64,000 bases of DNA, taken from the NCBI GenBank assembly GCA_029379385.1, contig CM055618.1, forward strand, positions 6,892,134 to 6,956,133, read 5' to 3'. The stretch is from Quillaja saponaria (taxonomy: Eukaryota; Streptophyta; Magnoliopsida; Fabales; Quillajaceae). The number at the start of each line of letters is the position of its first letter. The first letter of the stretch is position 1. Below the pieces are notes generated by a model that had not been told where the DNA came from, did not search any database, and was given only the letters and a program-made list of their open reading frames with translations. This document shows, piece after piece, positions 1 through 11,795 of the stretch. The translations under genes and the position numbers were made by a program.

Positions 1-560
1 TTGAATGTTGAATAGGTTCAATACGCATAAATGGAATACTGGGGATATACCTATTGTCAAGAGTGACAAGTTCAATTTAGATTAATATCTTGTTATAAGT
101 CTAAGAGAAAGTCCATGAGAAATATGCCTTATGCTAGTGCAATTAGAAGCTTGTATTCTTAGGTTTGTAAAGATGATCTTAAATCTAGATATATTTTCAT
201 GTTGTATCATGGAAATGTTTCAAGCAAAAGCTTATTTCACTATACAAGCTGAGTTTATTGCTTATTATAGAGCATCCAAGCATGGTATGTAGTTGAAGAA
301 CATGATAATTTATCTTTGTGTGGTTGACTTAATTTTTAAACTGCTTAAGATTTATTATAACAATAGTTTTAATGTGTTCTTCTTAAAGAACAATAAGATA
401 TCTAGTGCATCGAGAGTTGATGACTAAGGATTTTGTGGAAAAAATGAGGTATTGTGTTTGAACATATTGATACAGAAAATTGTTAGCAAATCTTCTAACT
501 AATGGACTAAGGATTGAAGTTTTTGAAAGTCATGTTGATAACATAAGTATTGTGGAGTCC
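1..560 (+). pseudogene. Copia polyprotein remnant (end of RT and RNase H)
   Basis: Degenerate Ty1/Copia pol. A stretch reading MPYASAIRSLYS near 125-163 matches the conserved end of Copia reverse transcriptase. After it comes an RNase H remnant with GNVSSKSL (about 209-232), an AEY-like site, and near 355-400 a relic of the segment before the conserved KHID motif. Stops and frameshifts occur throughout, so no protein can be made. It starts outside the window. The order RT to RNase H on the plus strand fits an element whose 3' end lies to the right. Confidence 0.75.
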
Positions 561-1181
561 TTTGATTTTTTGGTTAGCAGTAGTTTGTTTTGTTTTGTTT
601 AAACTAGTTAGCATATTATGTATACTATTTGTGACCTAATACATCCTTGTTGGATGGTGTGTTATGGTGATAATAATAATTATTTTCATTGTGATATGAT
701 TAATATTGTATGTGCATATATGGTTAGGTGACATTGTCATTACATTAAAATCTTAAGACTTGGTGTATGTTTTAAGTATGACGGTTTTTTGTCAATTTGA
801 AGGTATCTCTTAAATGATACTAATTGGATATATCGAGAGATGGTTGAGACATACAAATTTAAATTAAGTTTATGTGATTTTTAGTGCTTATTGGAAGCAT
901 CTATTTTATAATGAAATCTCCTGGAGGACCAACAATGAAAATATCATATATTGATCCCATTTGGAAGTTATTTTCTTACTACACTACCACATCTAGATCT
1001 CTTGTAGATTAGGTTTGTTGGCATTTGTAAGCATGGATTGGTCTTGTGTCATTTAATGGGTATTATGATTGCCATGATTCGATGTTGATAACTTGGTTGG
1101 GCTGGATTGTTTAAGGTGCATCTCAAAACCAAAGTTTTTCAAAAGTTTAAAACTACAATTAATGTTGTCCAAGTGAGAGAA
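561..1181 (+). other. Non-coding 3' part of the Copia remnant
   Basis: No ORF or recognisable domain is seen. By position this is the untranslated stretch between the Copia pol end and its 3' LTR. It ends with the purine-rich string AAGTGAGAGAA just before 1182, which resembles a Copia polypurine tract. Confidence 0.35.
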
Positions 1182-1660
1182 TGTTAGAAATTCTATATGT
1201 GGGTTGTCATTAATTATATGATTTTGGTTTTGATAAAAAGGGGTTTAAGGTTTGGTCCAATTGAGACAGGCTAGTAAGAGCCCATTTAATTTATGTGTCA
1301 TTTGGATAAGGCTCTAGCACACCTCTTTGTGTTAGATGTGTATGTGTAGGCTAAGTGCCTTAAGAAGTCTTTAAGCGGAGGACTCTCAGGGTTTTATCAT
1401 AAATAGGCTAGATCCCCTCACATTTATCAATCAGTGTATCTTCCCTTATTAAGAGTTGCCGTTAATAGATAGTACAGAGAGGAAGACCTAGTTGTATAAG
1501 GATTCAATCATGGCATGCTTGCTTGAGGATTCGCTACTTTGGCTCATCATGTAAGCAAGTATTTATAAATATTGTGTTCTAAATTCATGTATATGATGCT
1601 ATAATTATATTACACTATAAACCATGCTTAATGTTTTGAGTTGGATATCAACTTTGACAT
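1182..1660 (+). repeat. Putative Copia 3' LTR
   Basis: Begins TGTTAGAAATT directly after a purine-rich tract, as Copia LTRs do, and contains a TATA-like TCATAAATAGG near 1397-1407. The 3' boundary is uncertain, since no second LTR copy is in the window for comparison. It could instead be unrelated repeat sequence. Confidence 0.35.
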
Positions 1661-1849
1661 CAAAAGATAGATAATTATTCTTGGTTTCTTTTTTGTTGTT
1701 GTCCACATTACACACTTGATTCTCATAAATTAAGTACAATAATAAGCAACTATATCATCAGTCCACACACAAAATAAGATAATCAAACTCACAATGTAAT
1801 TCGGGATTACAAAGTAGTGAAGTAATGGCATCCATCATTTATTGTCCAA

Positions 1850-2093
1850 GAGATGTGAAACTATCCTAACTTGTGATAAATACTCATCATCAGTCCCAAA
1901 TGTAGAGCACATTAAAAAAGAGGTTTTTGGTACATCTTTACATCAAGCAGTATGCAGCTTCTTATTTATTTCATTCCAAGCATTATCAACTTGCTTATTT
2001 AATTTAACTCAACAATTGCCTGTTCCTTGGAGACACCATATTGCTCAATGTAGCATTCAACTATTGAACCAACGTGTCTTATCTTGTGCTTAA
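1850..2093 (-). pseudogene. Terpene synthase C-terminal fragment (pseudogene)
   Basis: Read on the minus strand from about 2090 leftwards, the translation gives VECYIEQYGVSKEQAIVEL and, after a frameshift, KQVDNAWNEINKKL. This is the signature of the last exon of plant terpene synthases (helices after the NSE/DTE metal-binding motif, in the metal-binding C-terminal domain). A further VPKTSFLM fits the next family segment (vP...l). At least one frameshift and in-frame stops are present. The DDxxD motif and all other exons are absent, so this is a dead fragment. Assignment is by motif recognition only. Confidence 0.6.
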
Positions 2094-2253
2094 ACTAAAA
2101 GTTGAAAAAATAATATAATAATAAGCAGAAAATGTTTCTTGACATTACTATACTCAAGATCAAAACTCTAAGAAAAAGTTTAATAACGAATTGATAGTAT
2201 GAAGATTTAATCATTAAACCAAGAGATACTAATTAACATAAAGTTAACAAAAA

Positions 2254-2373
2254 TTCAATTTAATTATACTTTTGGTCCCCGCAATTTGATTTCAAGTTCA
2301 ATTTAGTCTTTATGCTTCGAAATAATACAACTGGCTTATTACAATCTTAAAATTAGTTTAGTTAGGTCCCCGA
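2254..2373 (+). repeat. Partial end of a Mutator-like inverted-repeat family
   Basis: The text TTTAATTATACTTTTGGTCC followed by ATTTAGTCTTTATG resembles the first ~120 bp of the inverted-repeat element at 55885..57167 (TTAATTATACTTTTGATC). Only one end is present here, abutting the next repeat, so it is a relic. Confidence 0.4.
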
Positions 2374-2595
2374 CTGTCACACCCCTTATGGAGGTATGAC
2401 TGGCCGAAGGATTGGATAACCAAATCTCCGTAACCCTGACTTAATCACAACTAAATACATATGACTTTTGACTAACCAATATATAAAAACAATTTCCATA
2501 AAACAGAAGTTAACTATAAAAGTTTATTTATTGAAACAAATAATAATTTATTTAAAGCTTCGACGGAGGTTCTTTGTAATATGAAACATGCCTAA
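2374..2595 (+). repeat. TGTCACACC repeat family, copy 1
   Basis: Starts TGTCACACCCCTTATGGAGG and contains ATAACCAAATCTCCGTAA, then GTTAACTATAAAAGTTTATT and GAAACATGCC. The same blocks, in the same order, occur at 35780..36002 (+) and, inverted, at 41079..41299. This copy carries only about the first 220 bp of the family before Copia sequence begins. Confidence 0.75.
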
Positions 2596-2699
2596 GGAAG
2601 CATGAAAAGAAAAAAAAAAGACTTGCTTTCTAGGTTGCATCAAAGAATCTCACTTATTCTTGTGAAGAATTTGAAAGTATGAAAATGATCTTGCACTTA

Positions 2700-4918
2700 T
2701 CACTAAAAGTTTCAAAAGATTCTTGAAAAAAATGATCAGTGAAAAAGCCATTTAAAAAGAAAATTAATCAAGAAGGAGTTTAGAACAGAAAGAAAGAACC
2801 TATCATATGCTTTGAATGGAAGAAGTCAGGACACATGAAAAGTAAGTGTCCAAAGAAGAAAAAAAAATTATCCAAAGAAGAAAAGAGTCATGATTTCCAC
2901 TATGAGTGATAATGATGATAGGTTTGATAAGGACAGCTAAAAAGAAGAAGCAAATCTCTACTTGATGACAATAATTGAAATCGCAACTAATTGAATGGTT
3001 GATCCCTCTAGTGATAAGGCAAATTCATCATACACTTTTAATGAGCTACAAGATGCATTTGATGAATTAGCTGAAATATATGCTATAAAAGTTTTGAACT
3101 TAGAAAAGCAGTAAAAATATACATGCATTGACAAGTGAAAATGAGAAGCTGAAATCTAAAATGATTGCTGTGAACAAAATTGTTTTTTTGCCTTCCATAA
3201 TTACTGACTTAAATGCTTTAATTATGCTAAGCCTAAATTTCAAAAACTGAAAGATAAAATAAAAGACTTAACTATAACACTAGATCAGTTTATAAATGAA
3301 AAAGTGAATCTTGAAATGTTGCTGGGTAGTCAAAAGTGTGCATTTTTGAAAATTGAAATTGGTTGCATCCTAAAACTGTACATAAAACATACACCACTTT
3401 CTTTGTTAAGGATTCAACACTTGTGTGATAGATTGATGATTTTGTTATCATTGATTATTATTTTAAATACACACGAGTGTAACACAAACTATTAGTTATG
3501 GTGGTAGTCACTATGGTTTTGTTATCATTGATTATTACTCTAAATATACATGGGTTCTTTTTCTTGCACAAAATAGTGATGAATTTTTTGCTTTAAATAT
3601 GTTTTGTAAAAGAGTTCAAAATGAAATTTTTTTTTCTATTTTAAAAATCATAAATGAATATGGTAAATATTTGAGAATTCTTCTTTTGCCAATTTTGTAC
3701 TAAACATGACATTAAGCATAACCTCTCAGCTCTTACGACACCATAACAGATAACTGTAAAGGAGATAGCCAAAACCATGTTATGTGAGAATTTTCTATCA
3801 TATTATTTCTAAGTTGGAGATATCAACAATGTCTGTTATATACTGAACCGGATTTTGGTAAGACAAATGTTAAGAAAAACCTCATATGAGTTATGTAAAG
3901 GAAGAAAACCTAACATTCGATACTTTCATACTTTTTGTTGTAAATGTTTTATTCATAATAATAATAAAGATAATCTTGACAAATTTGATGCTAAATCTGA
4001 TGAAGAAATATTTGTTTGTTACTTTCTAACTACTAAAGCTTAAAGAGTTTTCAACAAAAGAACATTAGTTATAGAAGAATCTATTCAAGAACCAAAAAAG
4101 GAATTAGCTAATCAGAATGAACCAAAAAGAGAATCAACTGTAAAAAGAAAGTAGACAGTAAATAGTCAGAAGCTGAACAAGAAAGTAAACAAACAAAAGC
4201 TGAACATGAAGTGGATGTTGTTGCTGACACTCAAAATCTTCAAAAGAGTTGGAAACATGTCAGAAGTCACTAAATTGATTAAGTAATAGAAGATCCATCA
4301 CAATTAGTGTGGAGACTTGTCCCAAGACTTGACAATTATCCAGTCATTGGAATCAAATGCATTTATACAACCAAAATGGATGAAAATGGAGAGTAGTCAG
4401 AAGCAAAACAATGTTAGTAGCTCAAAGGTCTAATCAAGAAGAATGTATTGATTTTGACGAAACTTTTAGTCATGTTGCTAGGTTAGAAGTCGTAAGATTA
4501 TTGGTTACTTAAGCAACTTTCAAAGATTTTACATTATATCAGAAGGATATGGAAAATGATTTATTGGTTTTATAAATGAAGAAACACATGTTGAATAACC
4601 TCCTGATTTTGAAAATTTTCAAAAACTTGAGCATGTTTTTAAACTAAAAAAAAAACTTTTATGATTTAAAGCAAGCTCTAAGAGCTTGGTATGAAATATT
4701 TAGTAAGTTTTAGTTAAAAATAGGTTTAAAAAAGGTAAAATAGGTACTGCATTATTTATAAAGTATAGACTGCCTGTCATCCTACTAACTTAAATTTATG
4801 TTAATGATATTATTTTTGAAACTACAAATGAAATACTCTATCAAGAGGTTGCAAAGTGTATGCATAGTGAATTTGATATGAGTGTGATAAAAAAAACTCA
4901 ATTACTTCATTGGACTTT
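2700..4918 (+). pseudogene. Copia gag-pol pseudogene (zinc knuckle to RT)
   Basis: Domains occur in the usual Copia order. A gag zinc knuckle at about 2809-2855 reads CFEWKKSGHMKSKC, with its second Cys changed to Trp. It is followed by an acidic stretch and FNELQDAFDELAE (about 3038-3075), then an LGSQKCAF motif near 3322. An integrase core piece lies at 3510-3600 (DYYSKYTWVLFLAQNSDEFF). The integrase tail at 3855-4043 contains YELCKGRKPNIRYFHTF and AKSDEEIF, and RT begins at about 4310 (RLVPRLDNYPVIG). Stops and frameshifts occur throughout. The RT breaks off abruptly at about 4918, where an LTR-like block begins. The type resembles the Tork/Tnt1 group. Confidence 0.85.
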
Positions 4919-6124
4919 TGATAAGTCTTGAAAATAGACTTATTACATGTCATTTTACTCATTGATTATAGCTATGTTCTTGAGTTTTATTTTAATTTTG
5001 CTTAGTTTTTAGTTGAATTCCTAATTGAGTCCTTATTGTATTAGGATGTTGAATCCTAGTTGATTTATGTTAGGATTTAGGTGTTTATATGAGTTCTAAT
5101 TGATATTAACTTAGTTTGTTTTTAATGGTTGAATGCAAGAAAGAGTCCCTTTAGAAGTCAAATTGGACAAGAATTCGCGCATAAATGCAATACAACATGT
5201 TACTACCAGAAAGGCTGGTGCCGCGGCACCAAGAGACAGTAAGGCTGGTGCCATGGCGCTTGAAAAGTATGTCGCGACACCATATCCTCTAATTTTGCCC
5301 AACTAATCAATTTTTTACACCTACCTCAAGGCCACGATGCTAGCCTGATAAATAATTTGAAGTTGACTCAAATTGAGAGTTTTGAAGCCTGTTTAAATAA
5401 ATTGATTTAGGATTAAAAAGATAAAAGTTAGCTAAGTTTTTCTGGAGTATTAGAGCTTGTCAAGGGTGCAAGGAAACAAAAAGAGAAAGGATCTTTAATA
5501 TTTACTTTTGTTGAATCTATATTTATACTAAGTAGCATGAAATATTAGAGCTTATATTCCTTTAATGTTTACTTTTGTTGAATCCATAATTACATTAAGT
5601 AACATGGAGTAGTTTCCTTTTTAGTATTGTAACTAAAACTCAGCATCTAGCTTGTGTTAGTATTTTATTTATGGATTCCTTAAGATTTGGTATACGATTT
5701 ATTTAATTCATTTTGTACTTAGTGCTTCTAATTGACCGACTATCTTTTAGATTAAATTAGGAAACCTAAAGAAGCTTGGAAAAGAAATTTAGGTTCACCT
5801 TTAAATGAATTAGCACTTGATTAAACTCATACACATGTTGTTGAGTTTGATTTATATTTAGGATAGAAATATACTTATATGTCTTGTATAGCCACTTTAG
5901 GTGTAATCATAATGAGTCTTGTTTAACTTAATTCACATAAGAATATAGTAAATTGGTTAAGTGAGATATTATTATTAGAGATAGGAATATGCTTATAATT
6001 GATTAAAAACTCTATGTTAATAAATCGTTGTCATAATTAAGCAAGAAAAAGTAATAATAATTCAAGTGAAGTATTGAGGGAAGATGTAGCTCTAAGTTTA
6101 TCTCTAGTATACTCTAGGTTAATA
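4919..6124 (+). repeat. LTR-like block (probable Gypsy LTR or LTR fragment)
   Basis: Starts TGATAAGTC exactly where Copia RT similarity stops. It has no coding similarity and a composition typical of plant Gypsy LTRs, including GC-richer GGTGCCGCGGCACC text near 5217-5231. It contains a ~70-bp tandem duplication (TTTACTTTTGTTGAATC at about 5500 and 5568, each followed by AAGTAACATG-like text). It ends where the LINE fragment begins. No partner LTR is visible, so this may be a solo or truncated LTR; the family is unknown. Confidence 0.35.
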
Positions 6125-6535
6125 GCTAGAGTGCATCCCATTTAATGTTTGCCTACGATCTTATTCTTTTTGCTGAAGCAATAACTAAACAAGCTACTCT
6201 TGTTAAGGACACTCTTGAAGAATTTTGCGTTGCCTCAAGACGATGGTCAATATTGATAAAATAAGATTTTTTTTTTTTTTTTTTTGCTCTCAGAGGGTGA
6301 GAATGAGTGTTAAACATGGAATTGAAAATTTGATGGAGTTTAAACATACTTTGGACTTGGGCGAGTATCTTGGAATGCCGCTTTTACTTAAATGAGCTTC
6401 TACAAGACACTACAAGTATATTGTGGACAAGGTGTAAACTAGATTAGCAAGTTGGAAACTTAAATCGTTATCCATGGAAGGTATAAAAAATTTGGTCTAA
6501 TGGATACTACAAACAATTCCACTTTATTCGATGCA
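6125..6535 (+). pseudogene. L1-type LINE reverse transcriptase, left part
   Basis: Translation at about 6137-6180 gives SHLMFAYDLILFAEA, the plant LINE RT catalytic box (normally FADDL; one Asp is replaced by Tyr). It is followed by LDEFC-like and SWK-K-LS-like segments and ends in IPLYSMHA at 6535. The reading continues across the Gypsy insertion at 13444 (SSSIPRKIWEDMDKLHHSFLW), which is the next conserved RT segment. The 5' portion (endonuclease and early RT) is missing. Confidence 0.8.
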
Positions 6536-8112
6536 TGATGCATGTTGTTAATACGAATTAAATTCTCTATCTTGACCTGGCACTGTTGTTAGGGTAAAAA
6601 GAGGTCGATCCCAGGAAGAGTTGAGTTTACCAAAACTGTGTAAAATATAAGTTCAAATGACAGTAAAATAAAAAAGGGTTTTATGTTTTGAAATTGAATG
6701 TAAAACTAAAAGCAAATTAAATAACTAACAAGTAATTGAGAAACTTCTGATAAACAAGGAGTTATCCATCGTAAGGAAATTAACATTGATCATAAATCAA
6801 AAGTACTTAATTATTCATTTAAATATTTAGCCTAGAATATCAACAAGCTCTGATATTTAGAATCTTTCCTTAGATCATCGTAATCAAAACAAGCTCTTTA
6901 ATTAATCTCTAGTTATTAAACAACCTTAAATACACTCTTAAAATTGAATTTAACAACAGCTTTAAGAAATAAAAAGATAGATGTAGCTAAGCAACAAACA
7001 CATAGACTCGGTTCATTTAACTTAGTCTAGGTTATTCATAGCAATTAGAAATTACTATTTACTACACAAGTTAGAATCATCAAGCAATTACAGACTTAAT
7101 AATCCAAACTAGCAATAAGTAATAGTTTTCAATCAATTAATTGCACACCCTAATCAACATAACATACAATCATGACAATTATAATGAAATAACATAAGAT
7201 ACTTGAATAAAATAACTAAATTAAGATAAAGAACAAATTAGATCTCATAATACAATCCCATAGCTTCAATCTTCCTATTATCGGAAAAGAAGATTTAGCT
7301 ATTCATAAATGTAGAAATAAACTCTAAAAGTACTTATTGACTTTGGATAACTGATATATAAAACTCTCTTAAGCTATTGTATTTATAGGCTAATTAGAAG
7401 ATATAAGAACTTTGCAATTCTAATCTATCTTAAATTCCTTATTAGATTAGGGTCTTGGTAGTGAAATCATCCTTGAAGTCAAACTCCTAACTTGTCTTCA
7501 AAATAAATCCAGATACAAGATATGCTTGTTATCATCATCTTCATATGATAAGATAGTTCAGGTAAGTATGGCATGACATTGCAGAGCTAACTTCCTTGGC
7601 ACTACTGTGCAATGGGCTCTGTCTTTCAACCAAGTTGTTGTTCACTTTGGTGTCGTGGCTTCACATCTGTTGGCGTTATGGCACATTGCACACTAACTTT
7701 CAATATTTAAAGTCAAGGTCTGGGAAGCAGCAACTTCAGGTTTGCTACACTACTGCATGGTGCTCTCTGACTTTGGAGGTAAAAATCCACAGAATATGGA
7801 GTTGCAGCTTCATGTCTTGGGCAAGGTGGTGCTAAGCCCTCTAACTTGAGTTTTGGTTTTTCACATCTAAGCATTACGGCAGCTGTAAATTCATGCTACG
7901 GCTCCACTTCATTGATTTATTCTTCAATTTAGACAAGGACAACAGCTTTCTTGCTTCTTTTGTACTAATATGCTCTATTTATTCAACTAATGTTTCTTAA
8001 ACAAATTTAACACGTGAAATCATAAAATGAAATTTATTAGTTTATTAGCACAAAATCATACTCAATACAACACTACGAATCAATGAAATTAAGGCTTATT
8101 AAACTCCCACCA
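6536..8112 (-). repeat. Gypsy 3' LTR
   Basis: On + it begins TGATGCATG and ends ACTCCCACCA; in element orientation it starts TGGTGGGAGTTTAATAAG. It aligns along its length with 11796..13443 with scattered substitutions and small gaps. Differences between the two LTRs show that insertion was not recent. Confidence 0.88.
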
Positions 8113-8127
8113 AATTCCCCCACACTT
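8113..8127 (-). promoter_or_regulatory. Polypurine tract of the Gypsy element
   Basis: In element orientation the sequence reads GTGTGGGGGAATT immediately before the LTR start TGGTGGGAG. This is the usual plus-strand primer for plant Gypsy elements and fixes the LTR boundary. Confidence 0.8.
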
Positions 8128-9370
8128 AGCTTTTACTCTTCATCGAGTAACACTAGAATTGTTATTGATCTCCTCTTCTAACTTTCCATAGGTATGAAAA
8201 AATACATAAATCACAAGCAAATAACATAACTAAGCATTCCAAAAAAATATCATGAACAAACTTCCATTAAACAAACTTAGAACTCAACTCAATAAGAGAC
8301 ATAATTGAAATTCAAATATACTAAATTGATAGATTCTCACATGGCAATCTCTCAAACTCTCAAGTGTTTCAAGGTTAGGAATTTTACTCTGATTCTATTA
8401 AGTAAAAATGCATTACCATAGGCTTGCTTGTCTATCTAATCTCCACTACTTAGATCATATGCAACACAAATCAGAAGGTCTTTTACTTAGTTATAATGGG
8501 GTTAGGGACATGGTATAGAGCAAAGCGGAAAGAAAAAGGTAAACACTAAAGAGATTAGTAGAGCAATCCAAACTTTAAATTAGAGACTTGAGCACATAAG
8601 CATGCAAACCCATACCACTTTTACTCTCTGATGCTTTCAGCACTTTGCTTACTTATCTCTTTTTGTTTCATCATTTTTCTTGTGCTCTTTCTTTTCCTTT
8701 TTCTTGTTTTGTATAGAACAGACCATCATTCAACTATTGAAGAGAAACTCTCCATTCATGCTTATATTCATTCATACTTTTCCTTTTACACTTTAACAGT
8801 ACTTATCAAAGAAGTATGTAATTGCTTCACCAACCCTAAGGTAAGGTAGGGGATACAATTATTAAGGTTAAGGCTCATATAGTAGGTTAACCAACAAAAG
8901 GACAATTAAGCTTAAAAGGGATCACCATTGGCAAAATTTAGTTGGGTTGGCTGTTTAGGTTTAAAGTGTGTATTCCTTATTGCCTTCATCATTTTCATGC
9001 ATTCATATAAATCCATGTAGTCTCAACAAGATTTAAAATAAGTTCTAGAGTTACATAATCACATAATGAATATAACTCAACAATAAAGTTATAGATTGAC
9101 ATGTAAAATTCAATCTTAGCTCAAAAACTCACATGGTAAAATTTCCATCAAAATTAGCATGCTATCCTTTCAATTTCAATTACCAATGTGAATTAAGTCT
9201 AACTACAATGTAATTTAGTTCAATCAACCTATGTCTCTTTTGAAATTTAATTTAGTTATTGCTCATGTAATACATATTCTCATACCCTTCGAACGAACCT
9301 ATAAACACATATCCTAATGAAAAAAAAAAATCCTAAATCCTCCCCCCCCACTTAACCCTTACATTGTCCC
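8128..9370 (-). other. Gypsy internal non-coding region
   Basis: This stretch lies between protease and 3' LTR. No RT, RNase H or integrase motif is seen in any frame; only short AT-rich ORFs are present. In a full Gypsy element about 3 kb of pol would lie here, so pol has been lost or was never carried. Confidence 0.6.
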
Positions 9371-9539
9371 CTATGTAAAACTAATATGCAAGTAGAAGTA
9401 ATGAAAAACAAAGACATGAAAAATAAAAGAAAGGGAAAAAAAAAATGCAAATTTGATGTTGTAGCAAGTTTGCCACCCTTGGATTGCCTTCCAAGCGGTG
9501 CATTTGTTGAACGTCATTAGCCCAACCTCCTCAATCAGC

Positions 9540-11700
9540 TCATGCTGGATCATCCAACTGTATATTTTGTACTAAGGAATTAACCATATGAGTAGAACAA
9601 ATAGAATGCACATCACTAGGATCCCTAATGGAATTAAAAATATTGAAGCGAACTATTTCACCATTAAACTCCATGATGAGTGTGTCTTCACGAACATCAA
9701 TCTTAGTGTTAGAAGTGTTTAAAAATGGTCTTCCTAGAAAAAAAGGTGTTGCATTTAGAGAGTTATCATCCTCTATATCCAAAATATAAAAATTAGCAGG
9801 AAATACTAACCCATTAACTTGAATAAGAACATCTTATAAGACTCATTCGAGTTTTAATTAAAGGACCTAAGATTTAAAGATGCATAAACAGATCATGGCA
9901 TGACATTATTTGATGCTCCTAAATCTGTCATAGCTTTTTCAAATCTAGTGGTTCCTATTATGCATAGAATAGTAAACGTACTTGGATCCTTGCATTTTGG
10001 GGAAAGTTTTCTTTGCAAAATAGTGGATACATTCTCTCCCACACTTACCTTTTCATCACCCTTCAACTTGCATTTGGAAGCACATAATTCTTTGAGAATT
10101 TTGGCATAGCGAGGTACTAGCTTAATTGCATCTTAAAGTGGTATGTTGACCTCAACTTTACAAAACATCCCTAAGATCTCCTTATCTTTCTCTTCCTTCT
10201 TTTGTTTAGCAAACTTGCTACAAAAAGGAAGTAAAGGAGTATAAACTAGAATATTAGATTGAGTGATTACCTTAGGAGATGACGCTACTTCCTTGTTGGG
10301 TTTGGCTTCCTTCCTAACTTCCTTTTCTGTTTCTATCATAGGTTTTACCCTATGTGGTTCCTCTAGTTTTTTTATTACTCCAGAGTGTTATTGCACTTAC
10401 ATTTTCCCTTGGGTTTACCACTGTTTGGGAAGGCAATTTTCCTGATGCTTGTGCATCCAATTTTCCTATTATGGTAGCTAGCTAGCTAATTTGATTTTCC
10501 AATTTTGAATGCTTACCCGTGTTTCCTGTTGAAATTGCTTAGTGTTAATGGTAAGGGACATAACAATATCCTCTAAAGACATACATTGGCTTGGAGCAGC
10601 TTATTGTCTAGCTTGATGAATCCTGCTTGTTAATTAAAAGGTGCACTGCAAATTGCTAAATTTCCATCGTTAAGATTTGCATGATTTCTCTAACCTGGAT
10701 TGTAGGTATTGGAGTATAGATCATATGGGTGTTGCATCTATCCTGGAAATCCACCTATGGCACTGACTTGTTGTACAAGCTCCTCTTAAAGTGTTAGGCA
10801 CATGTCAGTTAGGTCTCCCACAACCGAACAAATTTCACAAGCCTTAGCTTATTGCAGTTTCTTGCAACCATTTGACGCATAAGAGAGGTTAGATTAGCCA
10901 TTTATTATTCTAAAAGAGATGTACTTACCTCATGAACTTTTTATGGTTGGGGCTCATATAGGGTGCTAAATTGTTGAGAATTTGCAGCCATGTTAGAAAT
11001 TAAATTTTTGGCAGCCTCTGGTGTCTTTGTTTACCAATGCTCCTCCACTTGTTGCATCAATCATGCTCTTCTTTATTGGAAGGAGTCTTTCACAAAAGTA
11101 TTGAACCAATAGCTGATCATTAATTTGGTGGTACAGGCAGCTTGCTCATAGCTTCTTTAAATGCTCCCAATACTCATACAATGATTCTTCATTGTATTGC
11201 CTGATTCCACAAATTTCTTTTATAATGTTGACAGCTTGCGAAGCGGGGAAATACTTCTCCAAAAATAACTTTTTCATCACAATCCATATGGTTATTGATC
11301 CTAATAAGAAGTGGAGCCAATCCTTGGCTGTGTCTGCCAAGGAGAATGGAAAGGCTTTAAGTTTGATTTGGTCTTTAGAAATACCAGTAAGCTTTGTGGT
11401 TGAACAAACCACATGAAACTCCTTCAGATGTTTGTGAGGATCTTCCTTTACAAGACCATAAAAAGTTAGCAAAAGATAGATTAGGCCAGATTTCAATTCA
11501 AAAGCAACATCTAAAGTAGGATATTCAATGCAAATTGGTTGTTGGGTTCAATCAGGAGCCACTAACTCCTTTAGGGTTTGGTTTGCATTGTTAGCCATGC
11601 TTTTAGATTTTAATGAATTGGGTGACAAGATCGCTTGTTGATAAGCTCCAATGACCTTTCTTATTTGTTGGAATTTAAGAGCAGAATCTTCACTTTTCAT
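9540..11700 (-). pseudogene. Gypsy gag-protease pseudogene
   Basis: It reads leftwards from an ATG at 11700. Gag: MKSEDSALKFQQIRKVIGAY, one in-frame stop, then at 11496..11146 an open 116-codon stretch. That stretch has the retrotransposon gag core (EDPHKHLKEFHVVCST, FPFSLADTAKDWL, FLEKYFPASQAVNI, EICGIRQYNEESLYEYWE). A broken zinc-finger zone follows at about 10870-10700. At 10339..10133 is the pre-protease linker (KQKKEEKDKEILGMFCKVEVNIPL). At 9782..9540 is the end of the aspartic protease (FFLGRPFLNTSNTKIDV, then EDTLIMEFNGE). The DTG catalytic loop is not recovered in an open frame. Composition and motifs are of the plant gag-pro Gypsy type; it is not a host gene. Confidence 0.85.
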
Positions 11701-11772
11701 ACAAACTTGTAAAAGAAAAGACAAAAATGAAAAGAACTTATATTATGTTAACAAATCAATTAAAAGATCAAC

Positions 11773-11790
11773 TCCCCAACAAAGGTGCCA
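11773..11790 (-). promoter_or_regulatory. Primer-binding site of the Gypsy element
   Basis: In element orientation the sequence is TGGCACCTTTGTTGGGGA, five bases inside the 5' LTR. It is a mutated form of the common plant Gypsy site TGGCGCCGTTGCCGGGGA (complementary to a tRNA 3' end). Confidence 0.8.
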
Positions 11791-11795
11791 AAATT

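Noticed and set aside
11146..11496. 116-codon open frame on the minus strand as a host gene
   Set aside because: Its sequence is the Gypsy gag core and it lies between matched LTRs in the right order and orientation.
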